Shown: in pieces, positions 45,311 through 53,141 of the stretch
Numbering within the stretch: the first letter of the stretch is position 1
How the letters are laid out: the number at the start of each line of letters is the position of its first letter
Assembly (NCBI RefSeq): GCF_001729485.1
Contig: NZ_CP017157.1
Span: 7,502,001-7,566,000 of the forward strand
Source of the DNA: Streptomyces lydicus
GTDB lineage: Bacteria > Actinomycetota > Actinomycetes > Streptomycetales > Streptomycetaceae
Length of the DNA: 64,000 bases
Reading direction: 5' to 3'
Position numbers and translations under genes: made by a program
Notes under the pieces: generated by a model
Told to the model about the DNA's origin: nothing
The model's input: the letters and a program-made list of their open reading frames with translations, nothing else
Databases searched by the model: none

Positions 45311-46663
45311 ATGAGCGACAACCAGCCGCAGAACCACCGCCCCTACCCGCCGCAGGACCCGTACGGCCGGCCGGGTGCGTACGACCCGCACGCGGGGTAC
45401 GAGGGGTACGACCGGCAGGCGGCACCCGCGCACCGGCAGCCGGCGCCCCAGCAGCCGCACCAGCACCAGCCCCAGCAGCCGGCGCCGTACGACCCGCAGG
45501 CCGGGTACGGCGACCCCTACGGGCAGCAGGCGTACGGCGCCGCCGCGCAGCAGCCGCACCAGCACCCGCACCCGCAGCACGACCCCTACGGGCACGGCCG
45601 GTACGGCTATGACGCCTACGGGCACCAGCAGCCGCAGGAGCAACACCAGCAGCAGCCATACCAAGCGCCCCAGGCACCCCAGGCGCCCCATCACCAGCCT
45701 CAGCCGTACCAGCACCAGCAGGCCCAGCACCAGCCGCAGCACCCCGCGCACCACGGCCAGCTGCCCACCCAGCACCAGAGCCCGCCCGCGGCCGAGGAGC
45801 CGTACGCGCGCCGGCACCCGCAGGCCGCGCCCGCCGCGGCCGCGCCCGCCGGGGGGCCCGCGCCGGCCGCCGCGGCACCGTCCGTCCCGACGCTGCCCGC
45901 CGCGCCGCTCGCCCCCAACCAGCGCGCCCGCGCCGAGGGCCGCTCGCCGATCATCCCGCCCGGCATCCAGCCGGCCGCGCTGACCGCGGTGCTCGCCCTG
46001 CTGCTCGCGCTGGCCGCGCCGCTGAACCGCCCGGCGCTCGCCGTACCGGTGGTACTGCTCCAGGCGGTCACCGCCGCCGGATGGTTCCGGCTCAACGGCA
46101 TGTGGCCGGCCCGCCAGGGCATCGCGCTGGCGTTCCTGGCCGGACTGGCCACCGATGTCGCGCTGCTGTTCACCGACCGCGACAGCGCGCCCCTGGTCGG
46201 CATCGGCACGCTCGGTGTGTGGTGCCTGTTCGTCCTCGTCCTGCAACTGCGCAACCGCAGCAGCGCGGACGAGCGGATGTACGCGCTGACCGCGGGGCTG
46301 ACCTCGACCGCGCTGGCGGTGCTGGCCGCCGGGCAGCTCGCGGCGAGCCCGCACGCCGTGGTGGTCGGCGCCGCCGGGGTCGGGGTGGCCACCCTCGCCC
46401 GCGCGCTGCCGCTGCCGGCCCCGGTCTCGATCGGCGTCGCCCTGGTGGCCGCCGCGGGCGCCGGGGTCGGGGCGGGCCAGCTGACCGGTCTGGGGGCGTC
46501 CGGTGCGGTGCTGGGCCTGGTGGCCGGCGGCTGCGCCCTGATCGGCCTGCGGGTGGCCAGCTACGACTACCCGTCCCGCTTCGTCCACATGACGGCCGGC
46601 GTCGCCCTGCCGCTGGCCCTGGCCGCCCCGGCGGTCTACGTCCTGGGGCGGGCCCTGGGCTGA
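45311..46663 (+). CDS. Pro/Gln/His-rich N-terminus with a multi-pass membrane domain
   Basis: A 450-residue protein. The first 200 residues are low complexity, with DPYG, PQQP and HQPQ repeats rich in Tyr, Gln and His, and are probably disordered and cytoplasmic. From about 215 on there are eight hydrophobic segments in a compact membrane domain ending YVLGRALG. Proteins of this build are common in streptomycetes without a known function. It lies 10 nt after the MoaD-like gene. Confidence 0.75.
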   Translation: MSDNQPQNHRPYPPQDPYGRPGAYDPHAGYEGYDRQAAPAHRQPAPQQPHQHQPQQPAPYDPQAGYGDPYGQQAYGAAAQQPHQHPHPQHDPYGHGRYGYDAYGHQQPQEQHQQQPYQAPQAPQAPHHQPQPYQHQQAQHQPQHPAHHGQLPTQHQSPPAAEEPYARRHPQAAPAAAAPAGGPAPAAAAPSVPTLPAAPLAPNQRARAEGRSPIIPPGIQPAALTAVLALLLALAAPLNRPALAVPVVLLQAVTAAGWFRLNGMWPARQGIALAFLAGLATDVALLFTDRDSAPLVGIGTLGVWCLFVLVLQLRNRSSADERMYALTAGLTSTALAVLAAGQLAASPHAVVVGAAGVGVATLARALPLPAPVSIGVALVAAAGAGVGAGQLTGLGASGAVLGLVAGGCALIGLRVASYDYPSRFVHMTAGVALPLALAAPAVYVLGRALG

Positions 46664-46938
46664 GCCGCGGCCCCCGGGGAGGACACCCGTAGGGGCCGCG
46701 CGGAGCACTCCACGGCGGCCGCCGGACGCGCACGCAGCGCCCGGCGGCCGCCGTCGCCGTGCCCGGGCCCGTCCCCGCGCAGTCTCCGCGCGGTCCCCCC
46801 GTCGCCGCGCGTCGCGCCCCGGGGCGACCGCCGCTGCCGCCCCGGCGATCCCGTCCTCTAGGGTCTGTCCGAGCGCAGGCAGGGGGCCTGCACGGACGAG
46901 TCGGCCGGGATCCGGCCCAGGTGTGGGGGAGTGGTTCG

Positions 46939-47640
46939 ATGCGTGCACTTCGCGTGCTGGTGGTTCTCCTGGTGATATTCGGCGGGCTGTTCGTGGCCGC
47001 CGACCGGGTGGCGGTCAATCTTGTCGAGGACAAGGCGGCGGACAAGATCCGCGCCAGCCAGGGGCTCCAGGGCACCCCGAAGGTCTCGATCAAGGGCTTT
47101 CCCTTCCTGACCCAGGTCGCCGCCCGCGACCTGGACGAGGTCGACGCGGACCTGGGCGGCATCGAGGCCAGGGCCGAGGGCCGCACCCTGCGCATCGACA
47201 AGCTGTCCGCGCAGTTCCACGACGTGGCGCTGACCAGCGACTACATGTCCATCAAGAGCGCCGCCTCGGCCACCGGGACGGCCCACATCAGCTTTGCCGA
47301 CCTGACCAAGGTGTCGGGCAGCAACGTCAAGATCTCCTACGGCGGGCAGAAGAACGGCCGCAGCCAGGTCAAGATCTCCCCGAACGTGCCGGCCCTCAGC
47401 TCGCTGGACGTGACCGGCTCCATCACCATCGTGGGCGGCAACACCGTCCGGCTGCGTGCCGACGGGCTCCCCGCGATGTGCAAGGTCCTCCCGAGCTGTG
47501 AGACCCGGGTGCGCATGCAGACCGACCACGACTGGAAGCTGGACCAGCTGCCCGGCAACCTGAAGCTGGACAAGGTGACCGTCCAGGCGGACGGCCTCTC
47601 GATCTCCGCGTCCGGCCACGACGTCAAGCTCCCCGGCTGA
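46939..47640 (+). CDS. DUF2993 (LmeA-like) protein
   Basis: A 233-residue protein with an N-terminal signal or anchor segment (LRVLVVLLVIFGGLFVAAD, 4-22) and a full DUF2993 domain: NLVEDKAADKIRASQGLQ, TPKVSIKGFPFLTQVAARDLDEVDADL. LmeA in mycobacteria is a phospholipase needed for envelope lipoglycan maturation, so an outer-face lipid role is possible. Two Cys in MCKVLPSCETR could form a disulfide. The family member at 29794 has the same domain behind a long tail. Confidence 0.85.
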   Translation: MRALRVLVVLLVIFGGLFVAADRVAVNLVEDKAADKIRASQGLQGTPKVSIKGFPFLTQVAARDLDEVDADLGGIEARAEGRTLRIDKLSAQFHDVALTSDYMSIKSAASATGTAHISFADLTKVSGSNVKISYGGQKNGRSQVKISPNVPALSSLDVTGSITIVGGNTVRLRADGLPAMCKVLPSCETRVRMQTDHDWKLDQLPGNLKLDKVTVQADGLSISASGHDVKLPG

Positions 47641-47652
47641 TCCGGGCACCCT

Positions 47653-47678
47653 CGGCGGGCCGCCCCACCGGCCCGCCG
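47653..47678 (+). terminator. Terminator after the second DUF2993 gene
   Basis: A perfect 10-bp stem (47653-47662 with 47669-47678) around CCCCAC, 12 nt past the stop codon. Confidence 0.75.
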
Positions 47679-47814
47679 TCCATTCCCTGAGACACCCCGG
47701 TCCGCAGGCCAGACCCCCCACCGGTACGGACGGGCCGCCGGCGGTCCGGGAGCCTCCGCGCGAGGCAGTGCATCCCACAGTACGGACAATCGCGTCTCGC
47801 CATTCGACACGCCG

Positions 47815-47844
47815 GTGACATGCCCCGCCTCGCCTACCTACGAT
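47815..47844 (+). promoter_or_regulatory. Promoter of the leader peptide and rhodanese operon
   Basis: GTGACA (47815-47820) and TACGAT (47839-47844) with an 18-nt spacer fit a housekeeping-sigma promoter. The predicted transcript start is at about 47851, one base from the leader's ATG at 47852, so the leader peptide would be translated from a leaderless message. Confidence 0.6.
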
Positions 47845-47851
47845 CGGGGCC

Positions 47852-47959
47852 ATGCAGAGCGCATTGAGCCGTCCCCACCCCCGGGGACTGGCGGTCCTCA
47901 CGAAGCGGCGGGCAGTCGACCTGTGCCGCGTCGCCGCCATGCTCTGTCGTCCTGCCTGA
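47852..47959 (+). CDS. Cysteine-containing leader peptide
   Basis: A 35-residue open reading frame. Its second half, LTKRRAVDLCRVAAMLCRPA, matches the pattern of the putative leader peptides found upstream of sulfur-assimilation and rhodanese genes in actinobacteria (a basic segment, then VDL, then RVAAxLC). It carries Cys25 and Cys32. Two hairpins follow at 47958-47976 and 47985-48000, before the rhodanese gene. Ribosome stalling on Cys codons when cysteine is scarce would let the downstream gene be expressed. It was too short for ordinary gene calling. Confidence 0.75.
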   Translation: MQSALSRPHPRGLAVLTKRRAVDLCRVAAMLCRPA

Positions 47960-48000
47960 CGGGTCCTTCCCCCGTCCCCACCGGCCGGCCCTCAGGCCGG
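47958..48000 (+). promoter_or_regulatory. Attenuator-like hairpins after the leader peptide
   Basis: GACGGG (47958-47963) can pair with CCCGTC (47971-47976), and CCGGCC (47985-47990) with GGCCGG (47995-48000). Both stems are short but lie exactly between the leader stop codon and the rhodanese gene, where an attenuator would be expected. Confidence 0.5.
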
Positions 48001-48133
48001 AACCCCGCGTGTCCGGCACAGCGCCACTCCCGCCCCGTACGAAAGTGAGGGGCCCGGAAGTCATCGGCGCGCACCCGGCGTACCCGCGTGCCACTCCGCA
48101 ACCGCCCCCGCAACTGCCCCGGAGGAGAAGAAC

Positions 48134-48979
48134 ATGAGCCGTAGCGACGTCCTCGTAGACGCCGACTGGGTCGAGGCACACATCGACGACCCGAAGGTCG
48201 TGCTCGTCGAGGTCGACGAGGACACCTCGGCCTACGACAAGAACCACATCAAGAACGCGGTCCGCATCGACTGGAAGCAGGACCTCCAGGACGCGGTGCG
48301 CCGCGACTTCATCGACCAGGAGGGCTTCGAGAAGCTCCTGTCGGCCAAGGGCATCGCCAACGAGGACACCGTCGTCCTCTACGGCGGCAACAACAACTGG
48401 TTCGCGTCCTACGCGTACTGGTACTTCAAGCTCTACGGCCACGACAGCGTCAAGCTGCTCGACGGCGGCCGCAAGAAGTGGGAGCTGGACTCCCGCGACC
48501 TGGTCGACGGCTCCGAGGTGCCCCAGCGTCCGGCCACCGCGTACAAGGCGAAGGCCCAGGACACCTCCATCCGTGCCTTCCGTGACGACGTCGTCGCCGC
48601 GATCGGCAGCCTCAACCTCGTCGACGTGCGCTCCCCCGACGAGTTCAGCGGCAAGCTGCTGGCCCCGGCGCACCTCCCGCAGGAGCAGTCGCAGCGCCCC
48701 GGCCACGTGCCCAGCGCCCGCAACATCCCGTGGTCGAAGAACGCGAACGACGACGGCACCTTCAAGTCGGACGACGAGCTCAAGGCCCTCTACGAGGAGG
48801 AGTCCGTCGACCTGGCGAAGGACACCATCGCCTACTGCCGCATCGGTGAGCGCTCCGCGCTGACCTGGTTCGTGCTGCACGAGCTGCTCGGCCAGACCAA
48901 CGTCAAGAACTACGACGGTTCCTGGACCGAGTACGGCTCGCTGGTCGGCGTCCCGATCGAGCTCGGCGCCAACAAGTAA
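48134..48979 (+). CDS. Thiosulfate sulfurtransferase (rhodanese)
   Basis: A 281-residue tandem rhodanese. The N-terminal domain has LIDVRSPDEF-like structure (VLVEVDEDTSAYDKNHIKNAVRIDW), and the C-terminal domain has LVDVRSPDEFSGK and the active-site loop YCRIGERS with the catalytic Cys. It transfers sulfane sulfur from thiosulfate to an acceptor, and in actinobacteria is often named SseA or CysA. The ribosome site GGAGGAGAAG precedes the ATG. It follows a Cys leader peptide and precedes a DUF1416 gene, consistent with a small sulfur operon. Confidence 0.92.
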   Translation: MSRSDVLVDADWVEAHIDDPKVVLVEVDEDTSAYDKNHIKNAVRIDWKQDLQDAVRRDFIDQEGFEKLLSAKGIANEDTVVLYGGNNNWFASYAYWYFKLYGHDSVKLLDGGRKKWELDSRDLVDGSEVPQRPATAYKAKAQDTSIRAFRDDVVAAIGSLNLVDVRSPDEFSGKLLAPAHLPQEQSQRPGHVPSARNIPWSKNANDDGTFKSDDELKALYEEESVDLAKDTIAYCRIGERSALTWFVLHELLGQTNVKNYDGSWTEYGSLVGVPIELGANK

Positions 48980-49019
48980 GCAAGCGCTTCTCCCCCGAAC
49001 CCCTCAAGGAAGTACCCCT

Positions 49020-49307
49020 ATGTGTGGAGCACAGGCCGGCGGCCCGGACGCCTCGACCATCAAGCCCGGTGAAACGACGATCCAGGGCAGCGTGACCCGC
49101 GACGGCGAGCCCGTCACCGGTTACGTCCGACTCCTCGACAGCACCGGAGAGTTCACCGCCGAGGTACCCACCTCCGCGACCGGACAGTTCCGCTTCTACG
49201 CGGCCGAGGGCACCTGGACGCTGCGCGCGCTCGTCCCCGGTGGCACCGCGGACCGCACCGTCGTCGCCCAGAAGGGCGGCCTGGCGGAGGTCGCCATCGC
49301 CGTCTGA
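49020..49307 (+). CDS. DUF1416-family protein
   Basis: A 95-residue protein with a conserved start (MCGAQAGGPDASTIKPGETTIQG) and a carboxypeptidase-regulatory-like beta sandwich (TRDGEPVTGYVRLLDSTGEFTAEVPTSATGQFRFY). It is regularly found directly after the rhodanese gene in actinobacteria and belongs to the same transcript (41 nt spacing). The function is unknown. Cys2 is conserved in the family and may carry sulfur. Confidence 0.85.
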   Translation: MCGAQAGGPDASTIKPGETTIQGSVTRDGEPVTGYVRLLDSTGEFTAEVPTSATGQFRFYAAEGTWTLRALVPGGTADRTVVAQKGGLAEVAIAV

Positions 49308-49341
49308 CGAACGGGCCGGAAGGCACCGTCCGTACGGCCGG

Positions 49342-49389
49342 AGGGCCGCACCCCAGAGGTTTGGACGCCTTGATCGGGGGTGCGGCCCT
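49342..49389 (+). terminator. Terminator of the rhodanese operon
   Basis: A perfect 13-bp stem (49342-49354 with 49377-49389) around a 22-nt loop, ending in CTT, 34 nt after the DUF1416 stop. Confidence 0.75.
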
Positions 49390-49464
49390 TCTGCGTGGCG
49401 CGCGGGGCGGCCCCGCGTCCGCCGCCGACTTCTTTCCCGTCCGCCACGGACTTACCGTGGAGTC

Positions 49465-49752
49465 ATGTACGCGCACCGCCGGTCGCCCGCACAGCGCCGT
49501 CATCGTCGGTACTTCGTGCTGATGGGCGTGTGCCTGGTGCTGTTCGTGCTGGCCTGGGCCGTGGTGCGGCTGTGGTCGGTGCCGGTCGCGGTGGGCATGT
49601 GCGTCGTCGCCATGGTGATCCCGCCGGTCGCGGCGATCATCGGCAACCGGCGGGAGCCCGGCGAGCGCTGGTGGGACGAGTCGGGCGACCCCGAGTCCGA
49701 CCGCTGGTGGCGCGAGCTGGACGACCGGGGCGACGACAAGCACCCGCAGTAG
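49465..49752 (+). CDS. DUF3099-family small membrane protein
   Basis: A 95-residue protein with a basic start, two close membrane segments (about 16-35 and 40-60) and a charged Trp-rich tail (ERWWDESGDPESDRWWREL). The layout matches DUF3099, a small actinobacterial membrane family without a known function. The ATG at 49465 excludes an upstream extension that is not conserved. Confidence 0.78.
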   Translation: MYAHRRSPAQRRHRRYFVLMGVCLVLFVLAWAVVRLWSVPVAVGMCVVAMVIPPVAAIIGNRREPGERWWDESGDPESDRWWRELDDRGDDKHPQ

Positions 49753-49797
49753 GGCACCGCACCCCGCCGGGGGCCCGGGCCGCCCACCCGCGTCCGG

Positions 49798-50163
49798 TCA
49801 GTAGACCAGTGCCTGGACGTCGTCCGGCATGATCTCGCTGACGAAGACCTGGGCGCCGGCGATGCCCGCCCCCTCGATCAGGTCCTTCTGCTCGACGCCG
49901 CGCCGGGCCGCGCACTGCGTGCAGACCGTGATCGCCCCGCCGCCCGCGCGGATGCCGTCGATCAGCTCCGGCAGCGGCGCCGCGTGCGGCAGCTCGAACT
50001 CCGCCGCCCGGCCCGGCAGCGCGAACCACACCGACTCCCCGGTCAGCCACAGCGACACCTCGACGCCGCTGGCCACCGCCACCGCCGCCACCGTGAACGC
50101 CTGCGAGCACCGCTCGGGCGCGTCCGCGCCCGCCGTCACCTTGATCACGAGCTTCTTCGCCAT
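49798..50163 (-). CDS. DsrE-family protein
   Basis: A 121-residue protein of the DsrE/DsrF-like fold. KLVIKVTAGADAPERCSQAFTVA binds the nucleotide-like end, and VCTQCAARRGV carries the CxxC-like Cys pair where sulfur may be held. Such proteins take part in sulfur relay. Its closeness to the rhodanese operon fits but is not proof. It ends convergently against the DUF3099 gene. Confidence 0.8.
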   Translation of the reverse strand: MAKKLVIKVTAGADAPERCSQAFTVAAVAVASGVEVSLWLTGESVWFALPGRAAEFELPHAAPLPELIDGIRAGGGAITVCTQCAARRGVEQKDLIEGAGIAGAQVFVSEIMPDDVQALVY

Positions 50164-50281
50164 GCCCCCAGAGTAGGCGGGCAGGGGGCCGAGAGCGGAC
50201 CTCGCAGCGCCGCCGTTACCGTCGCCGACTAGACTCGCAGGCGGTCCGTTACACCCTCACCCCGTTTTGAGGAGCGCGCTC

Positions 50282-50383
50282 GTGCTTGAGGCATTCTTCA
50301 CCACCCTGCTGGTTCTGGTCGCCGTCGGCGTGCTCGCGTTCGCCGGGCTGACCTGGAAGAAGCTGTATCAGGGCCAGCGCTGA
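50282..50383 (+). CDS. 33-residue conserved membrane peptide
   Basis: A GTG-started reading frame of 33 codons: LEAFFTTLLVLVAVGVLAF followed by AGLTWKKLYQGQR. One membrane helix and a basic end make it a single-pass membrane peptide with the tail probably in the cytosol. GAGGAG lies upstream at a workable distance. The clear start, ribosome site and helix-plus-basic-tail design support a real gene. It lies 77 nt before the nitrobindin-like gene and is probably cotranscribed with it. The function is unknown. Confidence 0.65.
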   Translation: MLEAFFTTLLVLVAVGVLAFAGLTWKKLYQGQR

Positions 50384-50460
50384 CCGCCCACCCGCCACCG
50401 CCCTCCACCGGAGCGCTCCGCGCCCCTGCCGAGCCCCGCCTACAGATCGCCTGAGCTGTC

Positions 50461-51048
50461 ATGATCGAGATTCCGTCCGACCTGAACCCGGCCCTGGTGC
50501 CGCTCGTCTTCCTCCTCGGCCGCTGGGAGGGCGCGGGCGTCGCCGAATTCCCGGGCACCGAGAAGTGCAACTTCGGGCAGGAAGTCACCTTCACCCACGA
50601 CGGCCGTGACTTCCTCGAATACACCTCGCACAGCTGGGTGCTCGACAAGGAGGGCAAGAAGGTCCGCCCCCTGGAGAGCGAGAGCGGCTACTGGCGCGTC
50701 CACGAGGACCGCAAGGTCGAGGTCGTGATGACCCGCGACCAGGGCGTGGTGGAGATCTGGTACGGCGAGCTGGCCGACCAGAAGCCGCAGATCGACCTGG
50801 TCACCGACGCGGTCGCGCGCACCGCCTCCGCCGGCCCGTACACCGGCGGCAAGCGGCTCTACGGCTACGTCAACAGCGACCTGATGTGGGTGGGCGAGAA
50901 GGCCACCCCGGAGGTGCCGCTGCGGCCGTACATGTCGGCGCACCTGAAGAAGGTCGCCGACCTGAAGGAGTGGGCCGAGAGCCTGCCCGACGACATGCCC
51001 GACGGGGTCTCCTTCTTCAACCCGGACGGCACCCCGTACAAGGGCTGA
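50461..51048 (+). CDS. Nitrobindin-like heme-binding protein (FABP family)
   Basis: A 195-residue beta-barrel protein. The signature GRWEGAG (20-26) and a late His in SAHLKKV are the heme-site features of nitrobindin/THAP4-type proteins, which bind heme and react with NO or peroxynitrite. YGEVNSDLMWVGE-like and EIWYGELADQKPQ strands fit the ten-stranded barrel. Actinobacterial members are usually labelled FABP family. The heme role is by homology. Confidence 0.85.
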   Translation: MIEIPSDLNPALVPLVFLLGRWEGAGVAEFPGTEKCNFGQEVTFTHDGRDFLEYTSHSWVLDKEGKKVRPLESESGYWRVHEDRKVEVVMTRDQGVVEIWYGELADQKPQIDLVTDAVARTASAGPYTGGKRLYGYVNSDLMWVGEKATPEVPLRPYMSAHLKKVADLKEWAESLPDDMPDGVSFFNPDGTPYKG

Positions 51049-51059
51049 CCGGCCCGCAC

Positions 51060-51160
51060 AGCACGACGCGCCCCGCGGGGGAAGTCCGGTGAGAGTCCGG
51101 CGCTGACCCGCAACGGTAGGCGGAACCCCGTTCCGCGAGCCCGATCACCCGCGGCGGCGT
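51060..51160 (+). promoter_or_regulatory. Cobalamin (B12) riboswitch
   Basis: The core GGGGGAAGTCCGGTGAGAGT followed by CCGGCGCTGACCCGCAACGG (51077-51116) is a near-consensus B12 element. Flanking paired elements extend about 20-40 nt on both sides, so the ends given are approximate. It precedes the B12 importer genes and should reduce their expression when cobalamin is plentiful. Confidence 0.9.
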
Positions 51161-51229
51161 CCGATCCTGACAACTCGCCGTGGACTGCGAGGGGACGCCG
51201 CCCGGCCCCGCGCCGCGCCGCGGCTCCTT

Positions 51230-51262
51230 TTCCCCCGAGCTCTCAAGGAGCAGGGGGGACCC
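51230..51262. repeat. Dispersed palindromic repeat, copy 2 (in the B12 leader)
   Basis: TTCCCCCGAGCTCTCAAGG at 51230-51248 followed by AGCAGGGGGGACCC. It matches the copy in the hydrolase remnant at 37408-37444 and lies between the riboswitch and the first importer gene, where it could act as a stem in the leader RNA. Confidence 0.75.
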
Positions 51263-51297
51263 GCACGCTCCCGGCCCGAGCCGGAGGCGTACGTCCC

Positions 51298-52341
51298 TTG
51301 GCGAGTCCCGCCCGTACCGCTCCCCTGGCGGCCGCGCTGTGCGCCGTCCTCCTCGCGTCCCTGCTGTGCGGCGTCGGCCTCGGCGCCGCCGGGGTGAGCT
51401 GGGCGCAGGTCGTGCGCTACCTCGGCGCCGGGCTGACCGGCGGCGGCATCGCCCCCGACGAGGTCCCCGCCTACACCATCGTGTGGGAGCTGCGCTTCCC
51501 GCGGGCCGTGCTGGCCGCGGTGGTCGGCGCCGGGCTCTCCGCCATCGGCGTCGCGGTCCAGGCGCTGGTGCGCAACGCCCTCGCCGACCCGTTCGTCCTC
51601 GGGATATCCAGCGGCGCGGCCGTCGGGGCCAACGCCGTCCTGCTCTTCGGGGCGCTCGGCGCGCTCGGCGTCTGGGCGCTGTCGGTCTCCGCGTTCGTCT
51701 CGGCGCTGCTCGCCATGGCCCTGGTCTACGCGGCCGCCCGCACCGCCCACGGGCTGACGCCGCTGCGCCTGGTCCTGACCGGCACCGCGATGTACTACGG
51801 CTTCTCCGCCGTCACCACCCTGATGGTGTTCACCGCCGACCGCGGCGAGGCCGCCCGCTCGGCGATGATGTGGCTGCTCGGCAGCCTCGGCGGGGCCGGC
51901 TGGGGCTCGCTGCCGATCGCCGCGGTCGCGGTGGCCGCCGCGCTGGCCCGTCTGCTGCTCTCCGCTGGCCGGCTGAACGCGCTGGCCATGGGCGACGAGA
52001 CCGCCGCCGCGCTGGGCGTCGACGCCGGGCGGCTGCGCCGCGAGCTGTTCGTGGTGGCCGCCGCGGTCACCGGCGCGGTGGTCGCGGTCAGCGGCGCGAT
52101 CGGTTTCGTCGGGCTGATGGTGCCGCACGTGACCCGGATGCTGGTCGGCGCCGACCACCGCCGGGTGCTGGTCGTCGCGCCGCTGCTCGGCGCGGTGCTG
52201 CTGGTGTGGGTGGACCTGCTGTCGCGGGTGCTGCTGGCGCCCGTGGAACTGCCGGTCGGGGTGATCACCGCGGTGATCGGCGTGCCGTGTTTCGTGCTGC
52301 TGATGCGGCGGCGCGGCTACTCCTTCGGGGGCGGTGCCTGA
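51298..52341 (+). CDS. btuC: Vitamin B12 ABC importer permease
   Basis: A 347-residue FecCD/BtuC-type permease with ten or so helices. The conserved LGISSGAAVGANAVLL and GAIGFVGLMVPHVTRMLVG stretches, and the GDETAAALGV coupling-helix region, are present. It starts at a TTG, preceded by GGAGG about 10 nt upstream, which is a rather weak start. The cobalamin riboswitch upstream and the ATPase and binding-protein genes downstream give the substrate. Its stop overlaps the ATPase start by 1 nt. Confidence 0.9.
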   Translation: MASPARTAPLAAALCAVLLASLLCGVGLGAAGVSWAQVVRYLGAGLTGGGIAPDEVPAYTIVWELRFPRAVLAAVVGAGLSAIGVAVQALVRNALADPFVLGISSGAAVGANAVLLFGALGALGVWALSVSAFVSALLAMALVYAAARTAHGLTPLRLVLTGTAMYYGFSAVTTLMVFTADRGEAARSAMMWLLGSLGGAGWGSLPIAAVAVAAALARLLLSAGRLNALAMGDETAAALGVDAGRLRRELFVVAAAVTGAVVAVSGAIGFVGLMVPHVTRMLVGADHRRVLVVAPLLGAVLLVWVDLLSRVLLAPVELPVGVITAVIGVPCFVLLMRRRGYSFGGGA

Positions 52342-53132
52342 TGCGGATCGACGTCGAGGACCTGTCCGTGGACGTGGCCGGCCGGCGCCTGGTCCACGAC
52401 CTCACGCTGCGGGCCGACAGCGGCGGACTCGTCGGCCTGGTCGGCCCCAACGGCAGCGGCAAGTCGACGCTGCTGCGCTGCGTCTACCGCGCACTGCGCC
52501 CGGCGGCCGGAGCGGTCCGGCTGGACGGCGCCGACCTGCACGCCATGGACGCGCGGGCGGGCGCCCGGCTGCTGGCCGCGCTGCCCCAGGAAGCCGGTAC
52601 GGAGTTCGACTTCACCGTCGCGGAGATCGTGGCGCTGGGACGGCTGCCGCATCAGCGCGGCTCGGGCCGGGCGGGCGCGGCGGACACCGCGGTGTGCGAG
52701 CGGGCCCTGGCCCGGGTCGGCGCCGCGCACCTCGCCGGCCGCGGCTTCCTGAGCCTGTCCGGCGGTGAGAAGCAGCGGGTGCTGATCGCCCGCGCGCTCG
52801 CCCAGGAGCCGAAGGTGCTGGTCCTCGACGAGCCGACCAACCACCTGGACATCGCCCAGCAGTTGGAGGTGCTGGCGCTGGTGCGGGACAGCCGGCTGAC
52901 CGTGCTGACCGCGCTGCACGACCTCAATCTGGCCGCCGTGCACTGCGACGCGCTGCATGTGATCGCCGAGGGCCGGATCGTCGCCTCGGGACCGCCGTAC
53001 GAGGTCCTCACCCCGGAGCTGCTGGCCGACGTCTTCGGGGTCCGCGCGCACCGCGTACGGCACCCCGTGTCGGGCGCCGTGCAGCTGCTGTTCGACCGCC
53101 TCCCGCAGCCCGCCCCGCCCGCCTCTTCCTAA
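52341..53132 (+). CDS. btuD: Vitamin B12 ABC importer ATPase
   Basis: A 263-residue ATPase with all motifs intact: Walker A GPNGSGKST, Q-loop LPQEAGTEF, signature LSGGEKQ, Walker B VLVLDEPTNHLD and H-loop ALHDLNLAA. It powers import together with the permease (51298) and binding protein (53142). Start and preceding stop overlap (TGATG). FecE/BtuD-type domain order is complete. Confidence 0.92.
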   Translation: MRIDVEDLSVDVAGRRLVHDLTLRADSGGLVGLVGPNGSGKSTLLRCVYRALRPAAGAVRLDGADLHAMDARAGARLLAALPQEAGTEFDFTVAEIVALGRLPHQRGSGRAGAADTAVCERALARVGAAHLAGRGFLSLSGGEKQRVLIARALAQEPKVLVLDEPTNHLDIAQQLEVLALVRDSRLTVLTALHDLNLAAVHCDALHVIAEGRIVASGPPYEVLTPELLADVFGVRAHRVRHPVSGAVQLLFDRLPQPAPPASS

Positions 53133-53141
53133 GGACCCGTC

